NCBI GenBank assembly: GCA_964575975.1
Contig: CAZNTU010000026.1
Location: 1 to 38,696 of the forward strand
Direction: 5' to 3'
Length of the DNA stretch: 38,696 bases
From: G963674505 sp964575975
GTDB lineage: Bacteria; Desulfobacterota; Desulfobacteria; Desulfobacterales; SKZT01
Position numbers and translations under genes: made by a program. A model generated the notes under the pieces. It was not told the origin of the DNA. It was given only the letters and a program-made list of their open reading frames with translations, and made no database searches. Below, in pieces: positions 15,880-23,821 of this stretch; position 1 is the stretch's first letter, and each line of letters begins with the position of its first letter.

Positions 15880-17103
15880 CTATAAATTCGAAGCAAGCCT
15901 CAATTGGTTCCTGTTGATCGTCAAAGCGAAATCCTTGTTGACATATTCGTGATGGCCTTCCTCGAAAGGCACGTAAACCAGGATTGCGCCTGTCGCCTTT
16001 ATTGTGATCGAGGATAGCAGGGGAAGCATTCTTTGACGCGGGCGCGCGAACTCGGCAAGATTTATTTTCAAGCTCTCAACGGCTTCCGATATTGACAAAT
16101 TGGCTGGGTAGGCGGCTTTCGACGGCAATTCGCGAGCAAGTTCGCGCTTGGGTTGGGCTATAGTCAAATTGCCGTTCAATCGCAAGAACGTCTTGGGCGG
16201 AACCTTGAAAGCCGCAGACCAGAAATGGAATTCGGTTTCGGCGTGATCGGGTCTGGGCGCCACCGGAAGGTTCGCCAACCTGACGAGGTCCGCGTAGTTC
16301 GACAGAGCGATTCCCCCCACTGCGGCCTTTATTCGCCAGAACGGCAAGTACAAGTTCCCGGACCCTGCCAACGTGGCGAAACCTATCTTTTCCAGCCCTT
16401 TGCCCTTGGGAAACCAGACCGATTCGCAGTTGCGGCAAAGCAATGCGAGCGAATCCCTGTCTCCCTCGAGGTCCCATCCGCAATCGGGACAAAGTGTCGG
16501 GACGAATACCAGAGGCCAGTCGGGCGCATCCATTGAGTATCGGTCGGGGTCGAAACCGTCGCTGGATATTCCCGACGCCGGTTTGTTCAAAATCGCATCC
16601 ATTATCCTCCCTTTTACATAAAAAGGAGAATAGACGACGCTTAGCGTCTCTCCGATGTATTCCCGGAAAAAAACGGTTTGGGAAGGATTTTCGGCGGATC
16701 GTCGTCCGAATATGCCCATGGCGTCCTCCAAGCTTAACATGGATTCGAAAAATCGTCCGGGAGTCTTCGGGGTCGCGAATCTCAACTTCAAAGCCTGACT
16801 TCGAAAACCCAATGTGATCGGAAAGAAGTCGGATTTGACCGCCAGATAGCTGAAGTCCAGGAACCTGTGCTTCACTCCGCCCGGCGTGGAGGAAAACAGC
16901 GAGCCCTTGAATCGCCAGTATGGAACATAAATGATCTCTTCCGTCTCGGGAGCGTTGTGGGAAAAGAGATATCGAAAATATTTTTTTTGAATGAGATACG
17001 ATTTGACCCGGCAAAAACGGCATGCTACAAGGCGGTCGGATTCCTCGAGAAGAATAGGCGCGCCGCATTGAGGGCATTGGTGTTCGACAAGGAAATCGGT
17101 CAT
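15880..17103 (-). CDS. Internally duplicated zinc-ribbon protein, unknown function
   Basis: A 407-residue protein of unknown function. It has two zinc ribbons with identical CxxC-x14-CxxC spacing: C10/C13/C28/C31 and C205/C208/C223/C226. Each is followed at almost the same distance by a short beta motif, YVPYWRFK (59-66) and YLPFWRIK (252-259). A related YSPFYVKG is at 158-165 and YVPFEEG occurs near the C-terminus. The pattern shows an ancient internal duplication. No signal peptide or membrane helix is seen. The ATG at 17103 overlaps the stop of the SPFH gene (ATGA), so the two are translationally coupled and probably work together at a membrane or on a membrane-bound complex. Similarity to PriA- or TFIIB-type ribbons is limited to the cysteines. 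Confidence 0.75.
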   Translation of the reverse strand: MTDFLVEHQCPQCGAPILLEESDRLVACRFCRVKSYLIQKKYFRYLFSHNAPETEEIIYVPYWRFKGSLFSSTPGGVKHRFLDFSYLAVKSDFFPITLGFRSQALKLRFATPKTPGRFFESMLSLEDAMGIFGRRSAENPSQTVFFREYIGETLSVVYSPFYVKGRIMDAILNKPASGISSDGFDPDRYSMDAPDWPLVFVPTLCPDCGWDLEGDRDSLALLCRNCESVWFPKGKGLEKIGFATLAGSGNLYLPFWRIKAAVGGIALSNYADLVRLANLPVAPRPDHAETEFHFWSAAFKVPPKTFLRLNGNLTIAQPKRELARELPSKAAYPANLSISEAVESLKINLAEFARPRQRMLPLLSSITIKATGAILVYVPFEEGHHEYVNKDFALTINRNQLRLASNL

Positions 17104-18233
17104 TTCGGCAGCTTTTCGCCGCACTGGTGACAGAAGACGGAGCCGGCGATGTTTTCGCTTCCGCATCGGCCGCAAATTTTCGGTTCGGGCCTTCGGTCCG
17201 TCGGACTTCCGCACCGAGGGCAGAATTTGGCGTGCGGGGTCAGGTTTTTGCCGCACTCAAGGCATTTATCCATCACCACTTGTTGATGGCCGCAGTGGAG
17301 GCAGAACTTGGATTCGGCCGGTATGTCGTTTTTGCATTCCGGACAGGTCGCGACCGGCCTGACGGCGTCTCCTCCTTTTTGTTCGGAACCCGACATGAAT
17401 TGGGAAAACATCGCCGGAAGCATCATCCCGACGCCGACCCCCATTCCGGAGGCGACGCAACCGTCGCTTGCCGCCGCCTTCTCCATGGCCATGGCGGCCT
17501 TCATTTTCATCAGTTTGTCCATGTCCTTGAAAACGCCCATGCGGCTACGGTCGTCGATGGCTTGTTGAACTTCCGGCGGTGGCGTTATGGAATTGATATA
17601 AAGATGCTCCAGGGAAAGGCCGAAATGTTTGAAATCTATCTTTAAGCGTTCCGCAAGTCCGGTCGACATCTCGTCGTACTTGGCCGGCAGATTCAAAATG
17701 GTATCAAGGGTTTCCCCCATATAGTCGTTGAACCTGGATACAACGACGCGGTTCAGATATTCTCCCACGTTCGCCGTGGAGAAAACGCCCTGGGTCCCCA
17801 CGAGTCTGTTGACTAAAAGCACAGGTTGCACGACGCGAAAATTGAAAACGCCGAACGCCCTCAAACGGACAAGACCCAGTTCGCTGTCCCTGAACGCAAC
17901 CGGGTCGCGAGTTCCCCATCCAATGTTCGTGAAAACTTTCAGATTGGCGAAATAAACCTCGGCTCTCAGGGGACTGACGAATCCCCATGGCAGGCTTGCG
18001 ATCTTTGTCAACAAAGGGATATTGGCCGTTTTCAGGGTATGCCTGCCCGGACCGAAAGCGCCCGCAGGCTTTCCTTGGTAGAAAAATACGGCGGCTTGGC
18101 TTTCCCTGACGATCAATTGCGCGCCGTACTTGATTTCCCCCGACCCGGTCTCCGGTATTCGTCTAACCAATTCCTGTCCCGTTTCGTCGAACCATTCGAT
18201 TACTTCCAAAAACACAACGTTGTCCGTTTCCAT
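17100..18233 (-). CDS. SPFH-domain protein with C-terminal zinc ribbons (YdjI-like)
   Basis: A 377-residue protein. The first about 250 residues resemble the SPFH/'virion core protein' group that includes B. subtilis YdjI, with segments such as REQ/RESQAAVFFYQGKPAGAFGPGRHTL-like and a helical part ending near PPPEVQQAID. A Met/Gly/Ala-rich hinge (about 265-300) leads to three zinc ribbons at the C-terminus, beginning CPECKNDIP, CLECGKNLT and ICGRCGSEN. The ATG at 18233 has AAAGGTG five bases upstream, so it is preferred over a start 29 codons earlier. Members of this group are linked to membrane stress and scaffold assembly. It forms an operon with the duplicated zinc-ribbon gene and is divergent from the T6SS locus. 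Confidence 0.82.
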   Translation of the reverse strand: METDNVVFLEVIEWFDETGQELVRRIPETGSGEIKYGAQLIVRESQAAVFFYQGKPAGAFGPGRHTLKTANIPLLTKIASLPWGFVSPLRAEVYFANLKVFTNIGWGTRDPVAFRDSELGLVRLRAFGVFNFRVVQPVLLVNRLVGTQGVFSTANVGEYLNRVVVSRFNDYMGETLDTILNLPAKYDEMSTGLAERLKIDFKHFGLSLEHLYINSITPPPEVQQAIDDRSRMGVFKDMDKLMKMKAAMAMEKAAASDGCVASGMGVGVGMMLPAMFSQFMSGSEQKGGDAVRPVATCPECKNDIPAESKFCLHCGHQQVVMDKCLECGKNLTPHAKFCPRCGSPTDRRPEPKICGRCGSENIAGSVFCHQCGEKLPK

Positions 18234-18290
18234 TGTTTCACCTTTCAGCAGTTTGAGATTCAGAGGGACGTATTTCGTTTTAGTCATTTC

Positions 18291-18320
18291 TATATAATGG
18301 ACCCGGACAATTCGAGTCAA
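18291..18320 (-). promoter_or_regulatory. Candidate promoter for the SPFH operon
   Basis: On the minus strand TTGACT (18320-18315) and TATATA (18296-18291) are separated by 18 bp; TTATAT one base earlier would give 17. The site is about 58 bp before the SPFH start codon. Confidence 0.55.
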
Positions 18321-18372
18321 CTCAAAAAAGAGGCCGGGCCGTCGTGGAAAATCGGTTCGACCTTTAATATGC

Positions 18373-18401
18373 TTGACGCATGGCGAATGGGGCTGTATAA
18401 A
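18373..18401 (+). promoter_or_regulatory. Candidate sigma-70 promoter for the T6SS locus
   Basis: TTGACG (18373-18378) and TATAAA (18396-18401) have an optimal 17-bp spacer. The site lies 150 bp before the first T6SS-linked gene. No sigma-54 type -24/-12 site was found in this region. Confidence 0.65.
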
Positions 18402-18551
18402 AGTCTCGATTATCGGATCTGATTTGAATTAATTCTGTCGTGGATACAAGTGATGGCAAGCTCCTTTCAATAGCCGCGAATCTTGCGACAACTCCAAGAG
18501 GACAGTTCGGCTGTTTGAAGTCTCGCTCACTATCCGGAAAGGATTCTTCTG

Positions 18552-21113
18552 ATGCGGACCAATGTAACGAAGCCTTCCATGATGGAGCATCTGAGAACCG
18601 CTCGAAATACCGAAAAACACAAAAGCGGGAAAATTCTTCTGATTCCCGGTTCCTATCCGGACGGCGTCGCCGGAAAGGATTCGTCTTACCCTTTTTTAAC
18701 AATCTGCGAGAAAGAACCGACCACCAAACTGGTGGAAGCTGAAATCGTTTCGGACGGGGGCGCCCTTGTCAAACGAATTTTCCTTTTGATGCAAAAGGAT
18801 GAATACGCGAAAGTGGGCGACGACCTCTGGCCGGTTGTCAACGACGATGTGGACCGATCCTGGCAACGAGCGTTTAAAACCTATTGCGTTCCCGAGTCTG
18901 GAGAAGCGGCTCCGATAATATTCAGGGAACAGGTGGACGAGAACAACATGCTGCAACCTTATCGTCCTCTGTTTTATTGCCGCCGAACCCAGCAGTTTTT
19001 CCATCCCCCCTGCCCCGAGTGCGGAAAACCTCTCGAGCTTTGTCTCGACGATTCCTTGCTTGTAAAAAACGGTCTTCAGGCTTATTCGTCCTCGCTTTCT
19101 CGTTTTCTGTATTGCGAAACGTGCGTCGAAAATCCGGATACGTCGGCTTTTTTCGCTAAAAGGCGAAAAAACGGGGAACCGTCCGGCCTTAAGGATCTCA
19201 AGGACTTGGTTTCAAGCTATGGCGGATTGCTGACAAAGGGAGCGGGGGCTGAACTTCCCTGCCAGGACTGCGATAAAGTTGACGAATGCTTTAGGAACGG
19301 CTCTTCGGCCCAAGCATGTATCGTGGCCTTCTCGTTCTTTCCTTTTCACATGATGGCGTTCGAGGCCCCGTCCGTGCATGCGGGAGATTTTATTTCCCTC
19401 CTTTCGGGCGCTTCGACGGAAGAGGTCGCGCGAAGACTGGAATTTTCGGGGGCGCTCGGACGAAAGAGACGCGTTGAAAATCTGCCGTTCGGGAAAAGAA
19501 TGTTTCTCTTCGAGAAGGACCAACGGCTGTTCGCCGAGATTTTATACTTGAAGTTGTCCTTCTTGGGGGAGTTCGCGAAAATTCTCTTCAAGAACATCCA
19601 TGTTTTCAAATATCCGGATCTTAGAATTTCCCTGGAGGGAATCTGGGTTAGACTGGACCAGAAAAACTCCATGCTTCCAGCCTTCTGGAATTTCAGCATC
19701 GTTCCCATCGATATCGGAGGAAACGTTCCGGAATCGGCTTTTACGCCTAAACTTCCGCCGTTTTTCAGCCTTTACGGCCTGTCTGTGCTCTGGTTTCACA
19801 CCCTATTGGTAAACAAGCGGATCTGGGCCGCAGGAATCCTCGAGAAAATTTCGGAGGAAACGAGACGATTGGTGGCGAACGAGAGCGATACCTTCGAACG
19901 CCATTTTAGGGATAGAAACGAAGAGAAGTTCCGACCCGAAAACATTTTTTACGATCCGCAGGCGATGGTCAAATTCGTGCCATCGTCGGAATCGGGCGAG
20001 GGAAAGATGCCTGCGGATTGGCAAAGAATCTGGGAAGAGACGCTCGCATTGGGATGGTCTCTGCTGGACTCGAGCATGGCGGGGGACAGGAACTGGTCGG
20101 AGGAAGAATTTTTCAATCGCTTGGACAATTTAAGGGACGAAGTAAGGTCTCGGTTGTTTTCGGGCGGACTTTCGCCGGTTCCGGCTGAAATTGCGACGTC
20201 CAGCGACCGAGATATAGCACGGGTCCTGAGTCGAATAGCCGAAAAGTGGCGTGGGAAAATGGAAGCAACCGTTCTTGGGAAGGACGAGGAGGATGTATTT
20301 CAGCTTGAGTCGGACGAAGACGGGGGCGAATTCGAACTGGAGGAGATGGACGAGGACGAAGCCGAAACAGTCATAATTGCCAGGGACAAATTGCCGTTCG
20401 AGGAACTGCGGGACTCCCGGCTTCGCGAAGAAACGATCGATTCCGGATCCGGGGAGGAGTTGGAGGAAATGCCGGAAACGGTTTTCACGTCGCTCCGTCG
20501 GAGCGGCGACTCCAGACAGGACATGGCCGGTGGGGGGCGGATGGGAGATGCTATGGCTTTTGACGCTGGCGATTCCGACGATTTCGACATCGGAATGAAG
20601 ATGGATTCGATGGAGGAAGAAGACGATTCCGAAGCGGACACGGTAATTCTGCCCGGGCCTCTTGCTGACGGAGAAATCGGAATGGACTTGAACGGCGGAT
20701 CGAATGAGGAGGACGCGGGTGCCGGCGCCGGAGACGATTTCAATATCGATTGGGAAAAGGACGATGACGATGATTTTGCCGAAACGGTTTTGCTTTCGGG
20801 CGACGGGGCAGAGTCGGGCGGAACGGGACGCTATCAAACTCCGGCTGGCTTTTCGGGCGAACCGGAGGATTTCGGTGCCTACGCTTCAAAAAAAGAATGC
20901 GAAGACGATGACGATTTTATGTCCGAAACGGTTTTTTTGAGCACCGGCAAGTTCAAGATCGACGACAGCCGGGATTTCGGGCCGACGGAAGAGGATAACA
21001 AGAAAATGGCGGACGAAGTTAAAGAGAATCGGCCGGGGCCTCCTTCCGACGAAGATGACGACGATTTGCTTGAAACGATTATACTCGATCCCAACGGTTC
21101 CAAGGACAAGTGA
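18552..21113 (+). CDS. T6SS-leading protein with acidic, ETV-repeat C-terminal tail; unknown function
   Basis: An 853-residue protein I cannot assign to a family. Residues 1-570 look folded, with a CxxC...CxxC pair that may bind metal (C154, C157, C188, C191) and further cysteines at C237, C240 and C246. No kinase, phosphatase or FHA motif is visible. Residues about 571-853 are a disordered, strongly acidic tail with seven [ED]-T-[VI] motifs at T606, T628, T643, T697, T745, T793 and T842. Five have I or L at +3 (for example AETVII, ADTVIL, AETVLL, SETVFL, ETIIL). The last four threonines are 48, 48 and 49 residues apart. These fit phospho-Thr-x-x-[IL] ligands of FHA domains. AAGGA lies eight bases before the ATG. 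It is the first gene after the T6SS promoter and precedes a TagH-C-like gene, so a role in post-translational T6SS control is plausible but inferred. Confidence 0.75.
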   Translation: MRTNVTKPSMMEHLRTARNTEKHKSGKILLIPGSYPDGVAGKDSSYPFLTICEKEPTTKLVEAEIVSDGGALVKRIFLLMQKDEYAKVGDDLWPVVNDDVDRSWQRAFKTYCVPESGEAAPIIFREQVDENNMLQPYRPLFYCRRTQQFFHPPCPECGKPLELCLDDSLLVKNGLQAYSSSLSRFLYCETCVENPDTSAFFAKRRKNGEPSGLKDLKDLVSSYGGLLTKGAGAELPCQDCDKVDECFRNGSSAQACIVAFSFFPFHMMAFEAPSVHAGDFISLLSGASTEEVARRLEFSGALGRKRRVENLPFGKRMFLFEKDQRLFAEILYLKLSFLGEFAKILFKNIHVFKYPDLRISLEGIWVRLDQKNSMLPAFWNFSIVPIDIGGNVPESAFTPKLPPFFSLYGLSVLWFHTLLVNKRIWAAGILEKISEETRRLVANESDTFERHFRDRNEEKFRPENIFYDPQAMVKFVPSSESGEGKMPADWQRIWEETLALGWSLLDSSMAGDRNWSEEEFFNRLDNLRDEVRSRLFSGGLSPVPAEIATSSDRDIARVLSRIAEKWRGKMEATVLGKDEEDVFQLESDEDGGEFELEEMDEDEAETVIIARDKLPFEELRDSRLREETIDSGSGEELEEMPETVFTSLRRSGDSRQDMAGGGRMGDAMAFDAGDSDDFDIGMKMDSMEEEDDSEADTVILPGPLADGEIGMDLNGGSNEEDAGAGAGDDFNIDWEKDDDDDFAETVLLSGDGAESGGTGRYQTPAGFSGEPEDFGAYASKKECEDDDDFMSETVFLSTGKFKIDDSRDFGPTEEDNKKMADEVKENRPGPPSDEDDDDLLETIILDPNGSKDK
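20613..21095 (+). repeat. Degenerate 48-residue protein repeats with [DE]D-rich ETV core
   Basis: Four units with a run of D/E followed by xE/DT[VI]x[IL] end at T697, T745, T793 and T842. The core is conserved at protein level (EEDDSEADTVIL, DDDDFAETVLL, DDDDFMSETVFL, DEDDDDLLETIIL), while the spacer between cores is not. Three earlier, irregularly spaced motifs precede them. Confidence 0.7.
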
Positions 21114-21114
21114 T

Positions 21115-21843
21115 ATGAATCGACCTCATAATATGGAAAAGGCCGCCGGTGACATCAGAAGGCTCTACGAACAAAACCCCGGGGAGTCCGAAAGCGCGAT
21201 CGAACAATATTTGTCGAATACCCTGGCGTCTTTTTCGGACCGGGAAAAGGCCGAAGTCGCTGAAAAGCTGGCTGTTTTTTTTAAAAAGGCCGACGACGTC
21301 TCGGCGTCCGACAAGGAAATCGAAGACGAAGTGCTGTCCAGGGTTTTCATGTTGCTTTTGGGAAGGAATGTAGCCCACGAGGATTTATCCTCGACCGAGT
21401 TGCTCGAGAGACTGGCCGATTCGTTGAATACTCTTTTCGACAGTCTGAACCAACTTGTGGAGGTTATCGACCGACACCTTTATGCGGAATATCCAGGAAA
21501 GGAAACCATACGGCAGGTTATTGGTTTCCACATGGTCGGGGAGAACCAGGGAAAGCCGCTGGAATCGTACTTGGGGCAGATTAAAACCTCGTTTCTGGTC
21601 GCCCAGCAGGCGTTCAGGAAATCAGTTCGTATAATGGTAGACAAAATCCTGAACGAATTGGATCCCGAGAAGCTATGCGAGGAAGCGAGCGGCAGTTTCA
21701 GGTTCGGCCCTCTCAGAAAAGCCGAATATTTCGAAATCTATGACGCCAGATTCAAAAAGGTTCGCAAATGGTTCGACTCGGAACGGTTCTTAAATGACTT
21801 TTCAATAGAATTCGAAAAAGCATGCGAAAAAATGCTTTCCTGA
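21115..21843 (+). CDS. TagH/Fha C-terminal-domain-like T6SS protein lacking FHA
   Basis: A 242-residue protein started at ATG 21115, with AAGGAC about eight bases upstream and only one base after the previous stop. The C-terminal half matches the pattern of the domain found after the FHA module in T6SS TagH/Fha proteins: a helix of the type Q-x-AFRKSVRIMVDKILNELDPEKL (about 165-187), then GPLRKAEYFEIYDARFKKV (about 198-216) and a final FLNDFSIEFEKACEKM. The N-terminal 80 residues are helical and charged. The phospho-threonine-binding FHA module that normally precedes this domain is absent. The gene lies between the ETV-tail protein and tssJ, so it is probably a regulatory or scaffold part of the secretion complex. 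The assignment is by pattern, not alignment. Confidence 0.65.
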   Translation: MNRPHNMEKAAGDIRRLYEQNPGESESAIEQYLSNTLASFSDREKAEVAEKLAVFFKKADDVSASDKEIEDEVLSRVFMLLLGRNVAHEDLSSTELLERLADSLNTLFDSLNQLVEVIDRHLYAEYPGKETIRQVIGFHMVGENQGKPLESYLGQIKTSFLVAQQAFRKSVRIMVDKILNELDPEKLCEEASGSFRFGPLRKAEYFEIYDARFKKVRKWFDSERFLNDFSIEFEKACEKMLS

Positions 21844-21856
21844 CAAGGAGGATATT

Positions 21857-22426
21857 ATGAAAAAGTATTTCGGTTCGGTTTGCCCGCTTTTTTTTGTCTT
21901 TGTTGTATGTTCCTGCGCCGCGAAACCCATGGCGCCGGTCGAGTGGAAATACGAGGAGTCGGCCATAAAGCTGTTTGTCAAGGCCGATCCCCAGTTGAAT
22001 ATTTACGACAACACGGCCCACGCCCTTCACGTATGCGCATATCAGCTTAAGGATCCCAACGCTTACAACCAACTTGCCGAGACGCCCGATGGCATTTCCG
22101 AACTCCTTCAATGCCAGCTTTTCGATCCCGGAGTGGCCAATTCGAGGGTTCTGTCCCGGCTGGGAGTTCAGCCCGGAAAGGAGCTTTCGTTCACGCTGGA
22201 CCGGGCGGAAGGGGCGAGATATCTCGCAGTCGTGACCGGATACCAAGTCCTCGAAAAGGAAAGGGTGGCGCGTCTTTTTGAAATTCCGGTTGTCGTCGGG
22301 AAGGTGAAAAAAGGATGGTTTAAAACCGAGAAGATCCAAAGACCGGGTTTGTTGGAAGTGGAGATGCTTTTGGGGCCCCAGCAAATACAAAGGGCCAATG
22401 TCGTAGAAGAGAAAAAGGAAGAGTGA
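21857..22426 (+). CDS. tssJ: TssJ, T6SS outer-membrane lipoprotein
   Basis: A 189-residue lipoprotein that ties the TssLM membrane complex to the outer membrane. The signal peptide ends in a lipobox VCSC with C20 as the lipidated residue. The mature domain shows the TssJ/VasD transthyretin-like pattern, starting IKLFVKADPQLNIYDN and including ALHVCAYQLKD and FDPGVANSR segments. AAGGAGG stands seven bases before the ATG at 21857. It lies four bases before tssK. Confidence 0.92.
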   Translation: MKKYFGSVCPLFFVFVVCSCAAKPMAPVEWKYEESAIKLFVKADPQLNIYDNTAHALHVCAYQLKDPNAYNQLAETPDGISELLQCQLFDPGVANSRVLSRLGVQPGKELSFTLDRAEGARYLAVVTGYQVLEKERVARLFEIPVVVGKVKKGWFKTEKIQRPGLLEVEMLLGPQQIQRANVVEEKKEE

Positions 22427-22430
22427 GGCT

Positions 22431-23816
22431 ATGGAAAGACCGATTTTCTGGCACCAGGGCCTTTTTCTCCAACCGCAGCATTTTCAGCTCAACGACCTGT
22501 ACACGCAATCTTTGTTGAAACCCTTCCACAAGTTTATGCAACCTCATTTCTGGGGTCTCGGAATGCAGGAAATCCAGGAGACCGCTTTAGGGACGAGAAC
22601 TTTCAATATTCTTCATGGAGAATGGCTGTTTCCGGACAATGCCCACGTGGTTTTTCCCGGAAACGCCTTGATCCAAGCCCGTTCCTTCGACGAGTCGTGG
22701 GTGGAGGGCGGCAAGCCCTTCACTGTTTACTTGGGAATTAGAAAGTTCATGGATTCGGGCGAAAACGTGGCCGTCTTGTCCAAATTGGAGGGCATATCGG
22801 AAATCCCCGCGAGGTTTGTGACCGCAGCCGATCCCGAGGAGATCCAAAATCTTCATCAGAGCGCCCCCAAGGCGCAGGTGAGGAGACTGTTCTACGCGGT
22901 CAAGGTATTTTGGGAAAACGAACTCGAGCATCTGGGCGACTACGTGCTGATCCCCGTCGCCCAGTTGATTCGGGGGGGCGACGAGATTTCCCTTTCGCGG
23001 GTTTTCATTCCACCGACGCTTTGGCTGACCGGCTCCATGCCTTTGGTCAAGATCGTAAAGGAGATCAGGGATCAGATTTCATCTCGGGGCCATCAGCTGG
23101 AGGAATACAAAAAGGAGCGGGGTATTCATTCGGCGGAATTCGGTTCCCGCGACATGGTCTATTTGCTGGCATTGAGAACCTTGAGCCGTTACGTTCCGCT
23201 TCTTTTTCATCTCACGGAGACGGCGCAAGTCCACCCATGGTCCGTGTACGGGGTGCTTCGGCAGATCATAGGCGAATTGAGCGCCTTTTCCGAAAGGATG
23301 AACATGCTGGCGGAGCAGGAGGACGGCTCTCCGATGCTTCCGAATTACGACCATCGGAATCTTTACCGGTGCTACTCGTCGGCCCAGTCCATCATCACGC
23401 AATTGCTTGACGATATCACGGCCGGGCCCGAATACGTTATCCAGTTGGTTTACGACGGAACTTACTACGCGGCCGAACTGCCGCCATCGATTTTCGAGGG
23501 CAAGAACCGTTTTTACGCGGTCATGGCGACAGAGGAGGAGCCCAAACGGTTTTTGGCCTCCTTGGAAAAAGCCGCGAAGATATGTTCCCGCGAAACGTTG
23601 CCGATTCTTATCGCGCGGGCTCTGCCCGGAATCAAGCTGGAGCATATGCCGGTTCCCCCGCAGGAGTTGCCTCGCAGAGCCAGATCGATTTATTTCCAGA
23701 TAAACCACCACAGCGACTATTGGGCTCAGGTGGAAAAGGGGCGCAATCTCGCCATGTATTGGGACGCCGCTCCAGACGACCTCCGAGTGGAGCTTATGGT
23801 AGTCGGGAAAGGCTAG
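22431..23816 (+). CDS. tssK: TssK, T6SS baseplate-membrane connector
   Basis: A 461-residue cytoplasmic protein whose trimers join the baseplate to the TssLM membrane complex. The N-terminus PIFWHQGLFLQPQHFQ is the family hallmark (W-x-x-G-x-F-L-x-P-Q-H-F). A shoulder domain, a helical middle (about 230-330, FxLTETAQVHPWSVYGVLRQIIGEL) and a C-terminal head follow. Length is typical (about 440-460). It overlaps nothing but lies only five bases before tssL. Confidence 0.95.
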   Translation: MERPIFWHQGLFLQPQHFQLNDLYTQSLLKPFHKFMQPHFWGLGMQEIQETALGTRTFNILHGEWLFPDNAHVVFPGNALIQARSFDESWVEGGKPFTVYLGIRKFMDSGENVAVLSKLEGISEIPARFVTAADPEEIQNLHQSAPKAQVRRLFYAVKVFWENELEHLGDYVLIPVAQLIRGGDEISLSRVFIPPTLWLTGSMPLVKIVKEIRDQISSRGHQLEEYKKERGIHSAEFGSRDMVYLLALRTLSRYVPLLFHLTETAQVHPWSVYGVLRQIIGELSAFSERMNMLAEQEDGSPMLPNYDHRNLYRCYSSAQSIITQLLDDITAGPEYVIQLVYDGTYYAAELPPSIFEGKNRFYAVMATEEEPKRFLASLEKAAKICSRETLPILIARALPGIKLEHMPVPPQELPRRARSIYFQINHHSDYWAQVEKGRNLAMYWDAAPDDLRVELMVVGKG

Positions 23817-23821
23817 GACAA

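Larger units (their letters stand above)
18234..18551. other. Divergent regulatory region between SPFH operon and T6SS
   Basis: About 318 bp without a convincing gene. It carries two sigma-70-like promoters facing away from each other about 50 bp apart, listed separately. The remaining 150 bp before the T6SS start form an untranslated leader in which I see no clear riboswitch or terminator. Confidence 0.6.

Noticed and set aside
14887..15880. Minus-strand open frames of 277 and 315 codons opposite ilvA
   Set aside because: Both lie opposite a clear PLP enzyme gene and show no recognisable protein family.
20300..20837. Long minus-strand open frames opposite the acidic tail
   Set aside because: They mirror the biased GAC/GAA codon content of the plus-strand gene and give Ser-rich peptides without domains.
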